From Pseudomonas brassicacearum (GTDB taxonomy: Bacteria > Pseudomonadota > Gammaproteobacteria > Pseudomonadales > Pseudomonadaceae), in contig NZ_CP045701.2 in assembly GCF_009601685.2 (NCBI RefSeq), positions 3,100,001-3,164,000 of the forward strand: a DNA stretch of 64,000 bases. Direction: 5' to 3'. Below are positions 1 to 8,768 of the stretch, in pieces. The notes beneath the pieces are model-generated. The model searched no databases. It saw only the letters and a list, made by a program, of their open reading frames with translations, and had not been told where the DNA came from. The translations under genes and the position numbers were made by a program. Numbering within the stretch: position 1 is the first letter of the stretch; the number at the start of each line of letters is the position of its first letter.

Positions 1-56
1 ACGGACGACTTCTGTGGAGCGTCCGAAATCAATAACATCGCACCTGGAGCAAATGA

Positions 57-839
57 ATGAACGTTAAACGCATCGCCTTGAAGCTGGGTCTCGTCTCGCT
101 GCTGGCTTTGGGTACGAGCCTGCAGGCCGCCGAGTCATCGTTGCGCATCGGTATCGAGGCGGCTTATCCGCCCTTTGCCTCGAAAACCCCGGACAACGCC
201 ATCGTCGGCTTCGACTACGACATCGGCCAGGCACTTTGCGCCGAGATGAAGGTCCGTTGTGTCTGGAAGGAACAGGAGTTCGACGGCTTGATTCCAGCGC
301 TCAAGGTAAAGAAGGTCGACGCGGTGATTTCCTCCATGTCCATCACCCCCGAGCGATTGAAGTCGGTGGACTTCACCGATCGCTACTACCGAATCCCGGC
401 GCGCCTGGTGTTTCGCAAAGGCAGTGGTATCAGCGATATTCCGGCACAGCTCAAAGGCAAGCGGATCGGGGTGCAGCGGGCGACCAACTTCGATCGCTAT
501 GTCACCGATCACTTTGCCCCGGCGGGCGCCGAAGTAGTGCGCTATGGTTCGCAGAATGAAATATTCCTCGACCTGCTGGGCGGGCGCCTGGACGCGACCA
601 TGGCCAGTTCGGTGGTGATCGACGAGAGCCTGCTCAAGCGTCCCGAGGGCAAGGATTTCGAATTCGTCGGGCCCAATTTCACCGACGAACAATATTTCGG
701 CACGGGTATCGGCATTGCGGTACGCAAGAACGATGCGTTGGTCAGCCGCTTCAATCAGGCGCTGGCAACCATTCGCGCCAACGGCACTTACGACCGGATT
801 CGCCAGAAGTACTTTGATTTCGACATCTACGGCGAATGA
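57..839 (+). CDS. ABC transporter substrate-binding protein, polar amino acid type
   Basis: Periplasmic binding protein of the lysine/arginine/ornithine/histidine class (SBP family 3), 260 aa. Residues 1-24 form a Sec signal peptide ending in LQAAES. The mature part carries family hallmarks: LRIGIEAAYPPF near the N-terminus, GFDYDIGQALC, and a central SSMSITPERLKSVDFTDRYY segment that lines the ligand cleft. It should capture a cationic amino acid for a cognate permease and ATPase, but neither gene is in the window; they may lie upstream of base 1. The start at 57 is preceded by CTGGAG. An in-register ATG at 53 is out of frame. Exact ligand cannot be told from sequence. Confidence 0.88.
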   Translation: MNVKRIALKLGLVSLLALGTSLQAAESSLRIGIEAAYPPFASKTPDNAIVGFDYDIGQALCAEMKVRCVWKEQEFDGLIPALKVKKVDAVISSMSITPERLKSVDFTDRYYRIPARLVFRKGSGISDIPAQLKGKRIGVQRATNFDRYVTDHFAPAGAEVVRYGSQNEIFLDLLGGRLDATMASSVVIDESLLKRPEGKDFEFVGPNFTDEQYFGTGIGIAVRKNDALVSRFNQALATIRANGTYDRIRQKYFDFDIYGE

Positions 840-896
840 TCCTCGGCCCGTGGGTTTTGTCTCGCGGGCTTGCTGTTGCACAACACGGAGTGATTC

Positions 897-1322
897 ATGA
901 AGACCAAAGCAGTACTCACTGAGCAGGATGTTGCGCAATTGCTGGTGGCGGCCAAGGAACTGGCTCACCAGCGCCAATGGGCGGTGTCGGTCTGCGTGGT
1001 GGACGACGGTGGTCATCCCCTGGGGCTGCTGCGCCTGGACGATGCCTCGCCGTTGTCGGCCTATATCGCCACCGAAAAAGCCCGCACGGCCGCCATGGGG
1101 CGGCGTGATAGCAAGGTTTTCGAAGACATGATCAACGGTGGTCGCTACGCGTTTCTCAGCGCTCCGCACCTGCAGGGCATGCTTGAAGGTGGGGTGACCA
1201 TTCGTCATGACGGCCAATGCATTGGTGCCATCGGGGTGTCTGGGGTCAAGGCTGAGCAGGATGCTGAACTGGCTCGTTTGGCGGTGGAGACGGTGTTGCC
1301 GGTGATCACTCCGGACGCCTGA
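897..1322 (+). CDS. GlcG/HbpS-family (DUF336) protein
   Basis: 141 aa, full length for the GlcG/HbpS/PduO C-terminal family, whose members bind haem or corrinoid or accompany diol and glycolate metabolism. Visible family features are the VCVVDDGGHPLGLLRLDDA strand-turn, the STA-type helix YIATEKARTAAMGRRDS and the C-terminal GAIGVSGVKAEQDAELA motif. No signal peptide. Ribosome site CACGGAG lies eight bases before the ATG. It follows the binding protein by 57 bases and could share its transcript. The biochemical role of single-domain members is poorly defined, so I give only the family. Confidence 0.85.
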   Translation: MKTKAVLTEQDVAQLLVAAKELAHQRQWAVSVCVVDDGGHPLGLLRLDDASPLSAYIATEKARTAAMGRRDSKVFEDMINGGRYAFLSAPHLQGMLEGGVTIRHDGQCIGAIGVSGVKAEQDAELARLAVETVLPVITPDA

Positions 1323-1341
1323 GACGGCTATAAACCCGTGT

Positions 1342-1355
1342 GCGAGCCTGCTCGC
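1342..1355. repeat. REP-type palindrome
   Basis: GCGAGC-CT-GCTCGC is a perfect 6-bp palindrome followed by GAAAGCGG, the usual form of dispersed REP elements in fluorescent pseudomonads. It sits 20 bases after the GlcG-like stop. It may also act as a weak transcript end. No gene is seen in the rest of 1323-1517. Confidence 0.6.
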
Positions 1356-1517
1356 GAAAGCGGGCTGCGGGGCGGCCTCTGCATGAGGCCCGTACGGGTT
1401 TGAGATACAGCAAACACGGGGGGTTCATTTATTTGGTGGCGCAGGGTGACGAGCGATAAAGGGAATGAATCACAACGGCAAGAGTCAACCCATCAGCATC
1501 CCTGAAGGATCCTTGCC

Positions 1518-2018
1518 ATGACTGCTGCCCAAACCCTGGTTGATTATCTGCGCGAGCATGACCTGCGCCTGACCACGGCGGAATCCTGCACCGCCGGGCG
1601 GATTGTCACGCTGCTGGCCGAGGTGCCGGGCAGCGGTTCACTGATCGAAAGCGGTTATGTGGTGTATTCCCCTGAAGCCAAGCAGCGCCTGCTCGGTGTC
1701 AGCCCACGCACCATCGATACTTTCAATCTCACCAGTCGCGAAGTCGCTGAGGAGATGGCCCTTGGCGCCTTGCACGACGCCAATGCCAATGTCGCAGTGG
1801 CGACCACCGGCCTGCTCGGGCCAGACGACAGGGACGGTATACCCGCCGGAACCGTGTGTTTTGCCTGGGCGTTCGATCTGAACGGCCAGCGGGCGCTGTT
1901 CAGTCGCTGCGAGCGTTTTTTTGGCAGTCGCGGCCAGGTGCAAATCTGGGCGGCGCAATACGCGTTGCAGCAATTGCCGGCCTTTCACCGACGTGCTGTG
2001 GCCGGTGAGCGTCGATAG
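1518..2018 (+). CDS. CinA-family nicotinamide-nucleotide amidohydrolase
   Basis: 166 aa, the size of a stand-alone CinA C-terminal (PncC) domain. PncC deamidates NMN to NaMN in pyridine nucleotide salvage. Signature segments are TTAESCTAGRI near the start, then GSGSLIESGYVVYS, and a central VAVATTGLLGPD. The last differs from the more common TGIAGPGG, so activity may be divergent, or this may be the second, shorter CinA paralogue many pseudomonads carry. AAGGATCC lies ahead of the ATG. The next gene follows within 10 bases, suggesting one operon. Cytoplasmic; no targeting signal seen. Confidence 0.82.
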   Translation: MTAAQTLVDYLREHDLRLTTAESCTAGRIVTLLAEVPGSGSLIESGYVVYSPEAKQRLLGVSPRTIDTFNLTSREVAEEMALGALHDANANVAVATTGLLGPDDRDGIPAGTVCFAWAFDLNGQRALFSRCERFFGSRGQVQIWAAQYALQQLPAFHRRAVAGERR

Positions 2019-2027
2019 AGATAGATC

Positions 2028-2549
2028 ATGACCGATCAATACGAGCAGGAGGACGACCACCGCAGCCGCCAGTTCCCGGTGCGTGAAGACATGGCCTTCC
2101 AGCACAAGGTCTGGCGTTTTGAACGGGTGGGCTGGTATGTGTTGGTGCTGCTGGTAATCCTGACCCTGCTGGGGCTGTTTTCCCGTGGGCCTTTGAGTAG
2201 CCGGGAGCTGCAAAGCAACGACGGCAGCCTTGGCGTCAAATATGAGGCCTTCCACCGCAATGGCTCCACCAACACCATGGTCATCCGGCTCAAGGGTCAA
2301 CCCAACGCGGTGCTGGAAGTCGAGTTGGGCGGCGACTGGCTGGAAGGTTTCGAGGTGCAAGCGTTACAACCGGCGCCGATACGTTCGGCAGGCGCGGGGC
2401 GGGGCATGACCCTCTGGGTCCAGGCCGATGAACGGGGGCAGGCCAGCCTGCATCTGTCATTGCTCGGCGAAGGGCTCGGAAGCTATCACAGCCGCATCGC
2501 AACCTCCGGCGGTGCCGCGGTCAGTTTCAATCAGTTCATTTTCCCTTAG
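2028..2549 (+). CDS. Predicted membrane protein, function unknown
   Basis: 173 aa. A charged N-terminus (about residues 1-33) precedes one transmembrane helix (about 36-53, WYVLVLLVILTLLGLF). The remaining 120 residues are predicted extracytoplasmic and rich in beta-type segments ending in VSFNQFIFP. I recognise no catalytic motif. It lies between the CinA-like gene and the DUF421 gene with gaps of 9 and 7 bases, so the three are almost certainly co-transcribed. Membrane proteins next to DUF421/YetF genes are common in pseudomonads, and an envelope role with the next gene is an inference. Confidence 0.75.
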   Translation: MTDQYEQEDDHRSRQFPVREDMAFQHKVWRFERVGWYVLVLLVILTLLGLFSRGPLSSRELQSNDGSLGVKYEAFHRNGSTNTMVIRLKGQPNAVLEVELGGDWLEGFEVQALQPAPIRSAGAGRGMTLWVQADERGQASLHLSLLGEGLGSYHSRIATSGGAAVSFNQFIFP

Positions 2550-2556
2550 GTGATCT

Positions 2557-3006
2557 ATGGATTCGGTACTGCGGGCCACTGCGATTTACCTGGCATTGCT
2601 GGTGTTGTTCAAGATCGCCGGACGGCGCTCGCTGGCCGAGATCACCACCTTCGACTTCGTGTTGTTGATGATCATCGGCGAGGCGACGCAGCAGGCGTTG
2701 CTGGGGGATGATTTTTCGCTCACCAACGCGTTGATGGTGATCGTGACGCTGATCGCCATCGATGTGGGTTTGTCGTTGCTCAAGCAACGTTCCCAATGGG
2801 TGTCACAACTGATCGACGGAGGCCCGACCATCATCGTCGAGGACGGGCGAATCCTCCAGGGCCGGCTGCGTCATGCCCGGTTGATAGAGGCAGACATCAT
2901 GGAAGCGGCGCGCTCGAGCCAGGGTATCGAGACCCTGGAGCAGATCAAGTTTGCGATCATCGAGCGCAATGGGAAGATTTCGGTGATTGCCAAGGAGCGG
3001 TCCTGA
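2557..3006 (+). CDS. DUF421/YetF-family membrane protein
   Basis: 149 aa. The N-terminal half holds two or three membrane segments (about residues 5-18, 32-50, 58-75). The cytoplasmic half has the YetF hallmarks GRRSLAEITTFDFVLLMIIGE and IIVEDGRILQGRLRHARL. Members are inner-membrane proteins of unknown activity, often found with stress or sporulation envelope functions. It is shorter than the 200-plus residue Bacillus forms, as is usual for the Pseudomonas type. It is the last gene of the three-gene cluster starting at 1518. Confidence 0.82.
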   Translation: MDSVLRATAIYLALLVLFKIAGRRSLAEITTFDFVLLMIIGEATQQALLGDDFSLTNALMVIVTLIAIDVGLSLLKQRSQWVSQLIDGGPTIIVEDGRILQGRLRHARLIEADIMEAARSSQGIETLEQIKFAIIERNGKISVIAKERS

Positions 3007-3036
3007 GTGCTGTTCGGCGGGCACTTTTTTCGGCCA

Positions 3037-3189
3037 GGGAGCTTGCTCCCGTTGGGTGTGTAGGAGCTGGCGAAGCCTGCGATCTTTTGATCTTTTGATC
3101 TTTTGATCTTTCGCTTGAGACTCAAGTGTCTTTGTAAAGATCGCAGCCTCGTTGCACTCGACAGCTCCTACGCAGCTCCTACGCAGCTT
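3037..3189. repeat. Composite intergenic repeat (REP/BIME-like), copy 1
   Basis: Begins with the palindrome GGGAGC-TT-GCTCCC. Then comes a unit opening GTAGGAGCTGGCGAAG, four tandem GATCTTTT steps, an AAGATCGCAGCCTCG segment, and inverted CAGCTCCTACGCAG repeats. The outer GTAGGAGCT and AGCTCCTAC arms are inverted, so the unit can fold into a long stem. A close copy lies in the opposite orientation at 4672-4800. No coding content. Confidence 0.7.
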
Positions 3190-4047
3190 CTACAGTATCG
3201 GCTTACCTCCGGTGATCCCATAGCGAGTCCCGGAGATGTAGCTGGCTTCGTCCGAGGCCAGCAGCACATAGATCGGCGCCACTTCGACTGGTTGGCCGGG
3301 GCGGCCAAGCGGGGTCTGGGAGCCGAAATTCCGTACCTCTTCCTCGGGCATGGTGGCCACGATCAGCGGCGTCCAGATCGGTCCTGGTGCCACGCTGTTC
3401 ACCCGGATGCCCTTGGGGCCGAGCATCTGCGCCAGGCCGCCGGTGAAGTTGGCGATGGCGCCCTTGGTGGTGGCATACGCCAGCAGCGTCGGCTTTGGCA
3501 TGTCGGAGTTGACCGAGCTGGTGTTGATGATCGAGCCTCCCGGCTTCATGTGCGGCACGGCGGCCTGGCAGATCCTGAACATCGCCGTGATGTTGATATC
3601 GAACGTTCGCACCCATTCCTCGTCAGGTATTTGCTCAAGACTTTCATGGGTCATCTGGAACGCGGCATTGTTGACCAGAACGTCGATATGCCCGAAGCGG
3701 GCGACGGTTTCATCGACGATTTTGCGGCACTGGTCCTTGTTTGCCAGGTCCCCGGGCAGCAACAGGCATTGCCGTCCGGCCTGTTCGACCCAGCGGGCGG
3801 TTTCCTTGGCGTCTTCATGCTCGTCCAGATAGGCAATCGCCACGTCCGCGCCTTCACGGGCAAAGGCAATGGCAACGGCGCGACCGATACCGCTGTCGGC
3901 GCCGGTGATCAGGGCGATTTTGTTCGCCAGTCGTCCGGAGCCGGTGTAGCTCTGTTCGCCGCAGTCCGGGTAGGGATCCATTTTCCGTTGGCTGCCGGGC
4001 ACCGGCTGGCTTTGCTTCGGGAAGGGTGGGAAAGGGTATTCGACCAT
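3190..4047 (-). CDS. SDR-family NAD(P)-dependent oxidoreductase, YghA/YhdF type
   Basis: 285 aa short-chain dehydrogenase. The N-terminal extension with MVEYPFPPFPKQ and MDPYPDCGE is typical of the general-stress SDR subfamily (YghA, YhdF, GsiB-linked). The cofactor loop TGADSGIG is at about residues 48-55, the structural NNA motif is VLVNNAAF, and the catalytic pair is in YATTK. I start at 4047, where CTGGAG precedes the ATG by seven bases. A longer frame to 4185 runs back over the opposite-strand neighbour and has no support. It is divergent from the VOC gene at 4240. Substrate not predictable; aldehyde detoxification or stress is likely. Confidence 0.9.
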   Translation of the reverse strand: MVEYPFPPFPKQSQPVPGSQRKMDPYPDCGEQSYTGSGRLANKIALITGADSGIGRAVAIAFAREGADVAIAYLDEHEDAKETARWVEQAGRQCLLLPGDLANKDQCRKIVDETVARFGHIDVLVNNAAFQMTHESLEQIPDEEWVRTFDINITAMFRICQAAVPHMKPGGSIINTSSVNSDMPKPTLLAYATTKGAIANFTGGLAQMLGPKGIRVNSVAPGPIWTPLIVATMPEEEVRNFGSQTPLGRPGQPVEVAPIYVLLASDEASYISGTRYGITGGKPIL

Positions 4048-4239
4048 TGTCGTTCTCCAGGCTTGATGTGGTTGCGATGGAGGGTGGACTGTGGGGTTTC
4101 GGGCAGAGTTCGGTCGGATTTTCTTGCCAGTCGATGAGCGTGATGACGGGCGTTTCGTCGGTGAATAGAGCGCTGCGACGAGCATTGGATGAAGCTGTGT
4201 TTTTCAATGAAAATACGGGTTTCGATAAGGAGCAGGACA

Positions 4240-4644
4240 ATGTTCAGCCACATACAGATCGGTGCGCGCGACCTGCCGAAAATGGTCGCTTTTTATGACG
4301 CAGTTCTCGGCTGCCTGGGGCTGGAACGTATCGAGGGTGAACACGACTCGGGGCCGCCGGGGGAGGGTTGGCAGCGCCCCGGCAAGCATTGGCCACAGGT
4401 TTTCGTCCAGTTGCCTTTCAACGGCCTGCCCGCCACCTGGGGCAATGGCATGCAAGTAAGCTTCGCCGCTGACTCCCCGCAAACCGTGCGTGCTGCCTGG
4501 GAGCAGGCGATTGCCATGGGCGGCTTCGACGAAGGCCCACCCGGCCCGAGGCCGCAGTATTGCGAAGGTTATTTCGGGGCGTATTGCCGCGATCCGGAGG
4601 GTAACAAGCTGTGCTTTGTCCATGCGCCGGATATGCATGAATAA
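4240..4644 (+). CDS. VOC-family (glyoxalase/bleomycin resistance) protein
   Basis: 134 aa, one vicinal-oxygen-chelate module pair. Residues 1-20 give the first beta-alpha element (FSHIQIGARDLPKMVAFYDAVL). The C-terminal half holds YFGAYCRDPEGNKLCFVHA, with the usual metal-ligand region and final strand. Stand-alone proteins of this kind act as lyases, dioxygenases or isomerases, or have no known activity. The ATG at 4240 has AAGGAG ten bases upstream and starts at the conserved first strand, which rules out the longer frame from 4189. Enclosed with the SDR gene between inverted repeat copies. Confidence 0.87.
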   Translation: MFSHIQIGARDLPKMVAFYDAVLGCLGLERIEGEHDSGPPGEGWQRPGKHWPQVFVQLPFNGLPATWGNGMQVSFAADSPQTVRAAWEQAIAMGGFDEGPPGPRPQYCEGYFGAYCRDPEGNKLCFVHAPDMHE

Positions 4645-4671
4645 AGCCCGAACCCACTCGATTCTGCAGGA

Positions 4672-4800
4672 GCCGTGTAGGAGCCGTGTAGGAGCTGACG
4701 AGTGCAACGAGGCTGCGATCTTTACACTGTCCATTGAGTCCAGAGCGAAAGATCAAGATCAAGATCAAAAGATCGCAGGCTTCGCCAGCTCCTACAGGCG
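4672..4800. repeat. Composite intergenic repeat (REP/BIME-like), copy 2, inverted
   Basis: Reads GTAGGAGC twice, then GACGAGTGCAACGAGGCTGC, GATCTTTACAC, a run of AAGATC steps and CGCAGGCTTCGCCAGCTCCTAC. Its reverse complement matches copy 1 at 3058-3190 over nearly the whole length, with three GATCTT-type steps instead of four. Lies between the VOC stop and the MalY stop and may double as a bidirectional transcript end. Confidence 0.7.
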
Positions 4801-4819
4801 CCGCGGGAGCAGGGGTGAA

Positions 4820-5968
4820 TTAGACCCTGGCCTTGAGGCTGCGCTCCATTCGCGCAATCCCTTCCTCCAGCAGCGCCCGCGGGCAGCCGAAGTTCAAGCG
4901 CACGAACTGACCGGCATCGTCGCCAAAATCCAGGCCGGCACTCAGCCCCACCTTGGCTTCTTTCAGAAAGAAGCCCTGTGGGTCATCCAGCCCCAACCCG
5001 GAGCAATCCAGCCAGGCCAGGTAAGTGCCCTGGGGCACGGTCATGGTGATGCCTGGCAGGCGGGTGTTCACCGCTTCGGCCAGGTAATCGCGGTTGGCTT
5101 GCAGGTACGCCTTCAAGGCCTCTAGCCACGGACCGGCTTCGCTATAGGCCGCACGGGTCGCTTCAAGGCCCAGGGCATTGACGCTGTCGACCATGCCGGC
5201 CCGGGCGCTGTTGACCCGTTCGCGCACCTTGGCGTTCTGGATAATGGCGAACGAGGTTTTCAAACCGGCGATGTTGAAGGCCTTGCTGGCGGACATCAGG
5301 GTGATGGTGCGCTCGGCAATTTCCGGGCTGAGGGAGGCGGTCGGAATGTGCACTCGGCCGTCGAAGCACAGCTCGGCATGGATTTCGTCGGAGATGATCC
5401 AGGCGTCCTGCTCCAGGCAAATGTCTGCCACGGCCTTGAGTTCCTGACGGTCAAACACCTTGCCCAACGGGTTGTGAGGATTGCTCAGCAACAGCGCGCC
5501 ACCGCCCTGCAATGCTTCGCGCAATGCAGCCAACGGTGTATGGAATTCGCCGTTGACCGAGTTGAATGGCAATTCCACTTTGTTCAACTGCCAGTGACCC
5601 GGGGCGTTGCGCAGCGGCGGGTAGTTGGGCACCTGCACCACGACATTCTGCTGGGGTTCTACCAAGGCATGCAGCGCCATGTTGAAGCCCGGTTCGACAC
5701 CCGGCAGGAACACAATCTGCTGGGGCTCGACGCGCCAGGCGTACTTGCTCCACAGGTCGGCCACGACGGCCGCACGCAGGTTGTCCTGGGCCACGCTGTA
5801 GCCCAGCATCGGATGCTCAAGGCGCTTGTGCAGCGCGTTCAAGATCACGGGGGGGGCGGGGAAGTCCATATCGGCGACCCACATCGGCAACACATCGGCC
5901 GGGTAGCGGCTCCATTTGGTACTGCCGGTGCCGTGGCGTTCCAATACCGTATCGAAATCGAAAGTCAT
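4820..5968 (-). CDS. MalY/PatB-family cystathionine beta-lyase / C-S lyase
   Basis: 382 aa fold-type I PLP enzyme. The N-terminus MTFDFDTVLERHGTGSTKW and MWVADMDFPAPP are diagnostic of the MalY/PatB branch. The PLP lysine is in SASKAFNIAGLK. SNPHNPLGK carries the substrate and phosphate contacts, and ISDEIHAEL holds the aspartate to the pyridine nitrogen. These enzymes release thiol, pyruvate and ammonia from cystathionine or cysteine conjugates. I start at 5968 because MTFDF is the family start; an in-frame ATG four codons upstream (5980) is possible. Single gene, transcribed away from nos. Confidence 0.9.
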   Translation of the reverse strand: MTFDFDTVLERHGTGSTKWSRYPADVLPMWVADMDFPAPPVILNALHKRLEHPMLGYSVAQDNLRAAVVADLWSKYAWRVEPQQIVFLPGVEPGFNMALHALVEPQQNVVVQVPNYPPLRNAPGHWQLNKVELPFNSVNGEFHTPLAALREALQGGGALLLSNPHNPLGKVFDRQELKAVADICLEQDAWIISDEIHAELCFDGRVHIPTASLSPEIAERTITLMSASKAFNIAGLKTSFAIIQNAKVRERVNSARAGMVDSVNALGLEATRAAYSEAGPWLEALKAYLQANRDYLAEAVNTRLPGITMTVPQGTYLAWLDCSGLGLDDPQGFFLKEAKVGLSAGLDFGDDAGQFVRLNFGCPRALLEEGIARMERSLKARV

Positions 5969-6502
5969 GGGGGTTCCCATCAGTCAGCGAGTTGAGATGG
6001 CGAACATCATAAAGCAAAGGACGGGGATAAAAAGGTGGCGCGTAGAAGATGAGATAAAGTCCGAGCCGCACACCCGTGTTGATATGGCTACGAAATACCT
6101 CTTGGGCTGTCTGATTTTCAGCTTTGATCGGTTGATAAATTGGGTGCGCAATGGCGTGTCAACGACACGTTTTAAATAACGTCATTTAATTCAGCTGCAC
6201 AAGATAGCGAGAGTCGTCAGCTTGAAAATATTGATTCGCTCGGTGTTTTCATACCAATCCGGCCAATAGCGTGCCCTGCGACGTTACGCCCTAAAACCTA
6301 ATGGGTACAGCTATTTAATTTAGTTAATTGATATCAAGCGACGGCTATCACGCAAGCACGAAGTTTGCCCATGCAGCAATAGAATACGTTTGCTATACCC
6401 GTGTTTAAGGCGCACTGTTTAGAGCATATATTCAATAAGTAGGCACTCGAGCATAATTGTTCTCACTGTTCATTCAGTCGAGGTCAAAAGCTCAATAAAT
6501 CG
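5969..6502. other. Intergenic region between malY-like gene and nosR
   Basis: 534 bases, AT-rich, no credible gene. It should hold the nosR promoter. I searched for the ANR/DNR consensus TTGAT-N4-ATCAA and did not find it. What is present is the compressed palindrome TTGATATCAA at 6328-6337 with no spacer. A hairpin CGTGTC-AAC-GACACG at 6155-6169 is followed by TTTTAAAT. Both are unassigned. Confidence 0.5.
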
Positions 6503-8692
6503 ATGATCATTATTAAATCCACGACGCCCAGTAAGCTGTGCCCCTTCAAATATGGGCTGCTACTCATGCTGGTGATGGTGTTCTGTGGAGGCAGTGGGGT
6601 ACATGCGAAGGAATACGGCGGGCTTGAACAGCAGCGTATAGAAACAGTTTTTCCTGAAAGCGATAACCTTTCCAAGTCCACCGGTGAGTTCAAGGTCCGT
6701 ACCATCAGTCACGGAAAAACCCTGCTCGGTTATGTGTTCCAGAGTCAGGACGTGGTGGACATCCCGGCGTATTCGGGCAAACCGATCAACATGCAGGTCA
6801 TCCTCGACACCCACGGCGTCATCCAGGATGCATACGTGCTGGAACACCATGAGCCAATTTTGCTGGTTGGCATTCCCATCGAAAAACTTCATGCCTTCGA
6901 TGCCAAGTACAAGGGCGTCAAGGCCGACCGCAGGGTGGTCGTGGGTCACTCCAGTGATCCCGAGGCGGTGACGGTCGATGGGATTGCCGGGGCGACGGTT
7001 ACCGTGATGGTGGTCAACGAGATCATCATGCGCGCGGCACGCAAAGTGGCCGTATCGCTCAAGTTGATCGAGGATAACAGTGGTGTTACGCAGAAGCCTG
7101 CCACTGTGCGCGAAGACTTTTTCGAGCCCGCCACCTGGGAGCAGATGACCGGCAATGGCGCCATTCGCCGTCTCAACCTGACCCGTGGCCAAGTCGACGC
7201 GGCCTTCAAGGGAAGCGAGGCTGAGGGGTTCGACAATGCCACTGCCGAGCAGGTTGATGAGACCTTTATCGAACTGTATACAGCCGATTTGAATCCGCCG
7301 GCCATTGGTCGCAACCTGCTGGGCGACAATCAATATCGTTTCCTGATGCAAGACCTCAAGCCAGGTGAGCAAGCCATCGCTGTATTAGGTCGCGGCCTGT
7401 ATTCCTACAAAGGTTCAGGTTATGTGCGCGGGGGGATTTTTGATCGGGTGCAATTGCGTCAGTTTGGCAACGTCATCAGCTTTCGCGATATGGACCACCA
7501 GCGTCTTTCCGATGTATTTGCCAAGGGCATGCCTGAGTTCAATGAAATGTCTATTTTCATTGTGCGCGAACCCGCTCGGTTCGATCCGGGAGCGCCTTGG
7601 TCCCTGGAATTGTTGGTACGACGCCAGACCGGCGCGGTCAGCGGCACATTCAGCAGTTTCGATTTGTCCTACCAACTGCCTGAGCAGTACCTCTTGCGCC
7701 CGCCGCCCACCGCTCAAGAGTTGGCTGCCATCAAGGTTGCCAACAGGCCGACGTGGGTCAATATCTGGTACCAGAAAGCTTTTCAGATCGGCATTCTGTG
7801 TACAGCCCTGACTGTGCTGATGGTGATTCTGTTCCTGCAGGACACTTTCACCCGATACCCACGCTTTCTCCATTGGCTGCGTCGGGGTTACCTGGTGTTC
7901 ACCGTTGTGTTCATCGGCTGGTATGCCCTCGGGCAGATTTCGGTGGTCAATGTCCTGACCTTCGCCCATGCCTTGTTCGAGAACTTCCGTTGGGAACTGT
8001 TTCTCACCGACCCGATCGTGTTCATTCTCTGGACCTTTACCGCCGCCAGCATCCTGTTGTGGGGGCGAGGGGTGTTCTGCGGTTGGTTGTGTCCCTTCGG
8101 TGCGTTGCAGGAGTTGATCAACGAAGCCGCGCGCAAGCTCAAGATTCCACAATATGAGCTGCCCTTTGCGCTGCACGAGCGCTTGTGGGCGGTGAAGTAC
8201 ATCATCCTGTTGGCGCTATTCGGCATCTCTCTCGAGTCGATGACCACCGCCGAGCAATTTGCCGAAGTGGAACCCTTCAAGACCGCCATTACGCTGAAAT
8301 TCGATCGCCAGTGGTGGTTCGTGGTCTACGCCGTAGCGTTGCTGGTCATCAACATTTTTACCCGCAAGGTCTATTGCCGCTACGTCTGCCCATTGGGCGC
8401 CGCACTGGCCATCCCCAGCAAGCTGCGCCTGTTCGATTGGCTCAAGCGCCGTAAGGAATGTGGCGCGCCCTGTCAGCTGTGCGCCAAGGAATGCGAAATC
8501 CAGGCAATCCACCCGGATGGCCATATCAACGGCAACGAGTGTCACTACTGCCTCGATTGCCAGATGACTTACCACAACGAAAACAAATGTCCGCCGCTGG
8601 TGCTCAAGAACAAGCGCAAGACGCGGGATAAACCGGCGCCCGTGCCAGAGCACGCCGAGTTGATTCCGGTGGTGCAAGTGTTCAAGCCCTGA
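6503..8692 (+). CDS. nosR: NosR, membrane flavo-iron-sulfur protein required for N2O reductase expression/activity
   Basis: 729 aa, usual NosR length. Order: signal-like helix (about 15-32), periplasmic FMN-binding domain (about 60-190) with the flavinylation motif GIAGATVT, five to six membrane helices from about residue 430, and a cytoplasmic polyferredoxin end. Cys motifs are [23 protein letters not shown] and a ferredoxin stretch [12 protein letters not shown]...CHYCLDCQ. NosR is needed for nosZ transcription and sustains electron flow to NosZ. It begins the nos cluster; nosZ starts 76 bases after its stop. The start has only a distant GAGG, so translation may be weak, but no better start exists. 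Confidence 0.96.
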   Translation: MIIIKSTTPSKLCPFKYGLLLMLVMVFCGGSGVHAKEYGGLEQQRIETVFPESDNLSKSTGEFKVRTISHGKTLLGYVFQSQDVVDIPAYSGKPINMQVILDTHGVIQDAYVLEHHEPILLVGIPIEKLHAFDAKYKGVKADRRVVVGHSSDPEAVTVDGIAGATVTVMVVNEIIMRAARKVAVSLKLIEDNSGVTQKPATVREDFFEPATWEQMTGNGAIRRLNLTRGQVDAAFKGSEAEGFDNATAEQVDETFIELYTADLNPPAIGRNLLGDNQYRFLMQDLKPGEQAIAVLGRGLYSYKGSGYVRGGIFDRVQLRQFGNVISFRDMDHQRLSDVFAKGMPEFNEMSIFIVREPARFDPGAPWSLELLVRRQTGAVSGTFSSFDLSYQLPEQYLLRPPPTAQELAAIKVANRPTWVNIWYQKAFQIGILCTALTVLMVILFLQDTFTRYPRFLHWLRRGYLVFTVVFIGWYALGQISVVNVLTFAHALFENFRWELFLTDPIVFILWTFTAASILLWGRGVFCGWLCPFGALQELINEAARKLKIPQYELPFALHERLWAVKYIILLALFGISLESMTTAEQFAEVEPFKTAITLKFDRQWWFVVYAVALLVINIFTRKVYCRYVCPLGAALAIPSKLRLFDWLKRRKECGAPCQLCAKECEIQAIHPDGHINGNECHYCLDCQMTYHNENKCPPLVLKNKRKTRDKPAPVPEHAELIPVVQVFKP

Positions 8693-8768
8693 CCCGTCCT
8701 TGCCAAGCAAGGGCACAAGAACCTATTGCCTGACCTTATTGATATCTGCCTCCAATGGAGCAAGCCCC

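Noticed and set aside
135..1217. Long minus-strand open frame opposite the binding protein and GlcG gene
   Set aside because: It overlaps two well-supported genes and shows no family similarity; shadow of GC-rich codons.
3064..3116. Four GATCTTTT steps as a CRISPR-like array
   Set aside because: Units are only 8 bases with no spacers; part of the composite repeat.
6328..6337. TTGATATCAA as an ANR box
   Set aside because: The half-sites have no 4-base spacer, so they do not fit the consensus; listed only as a palindrome.
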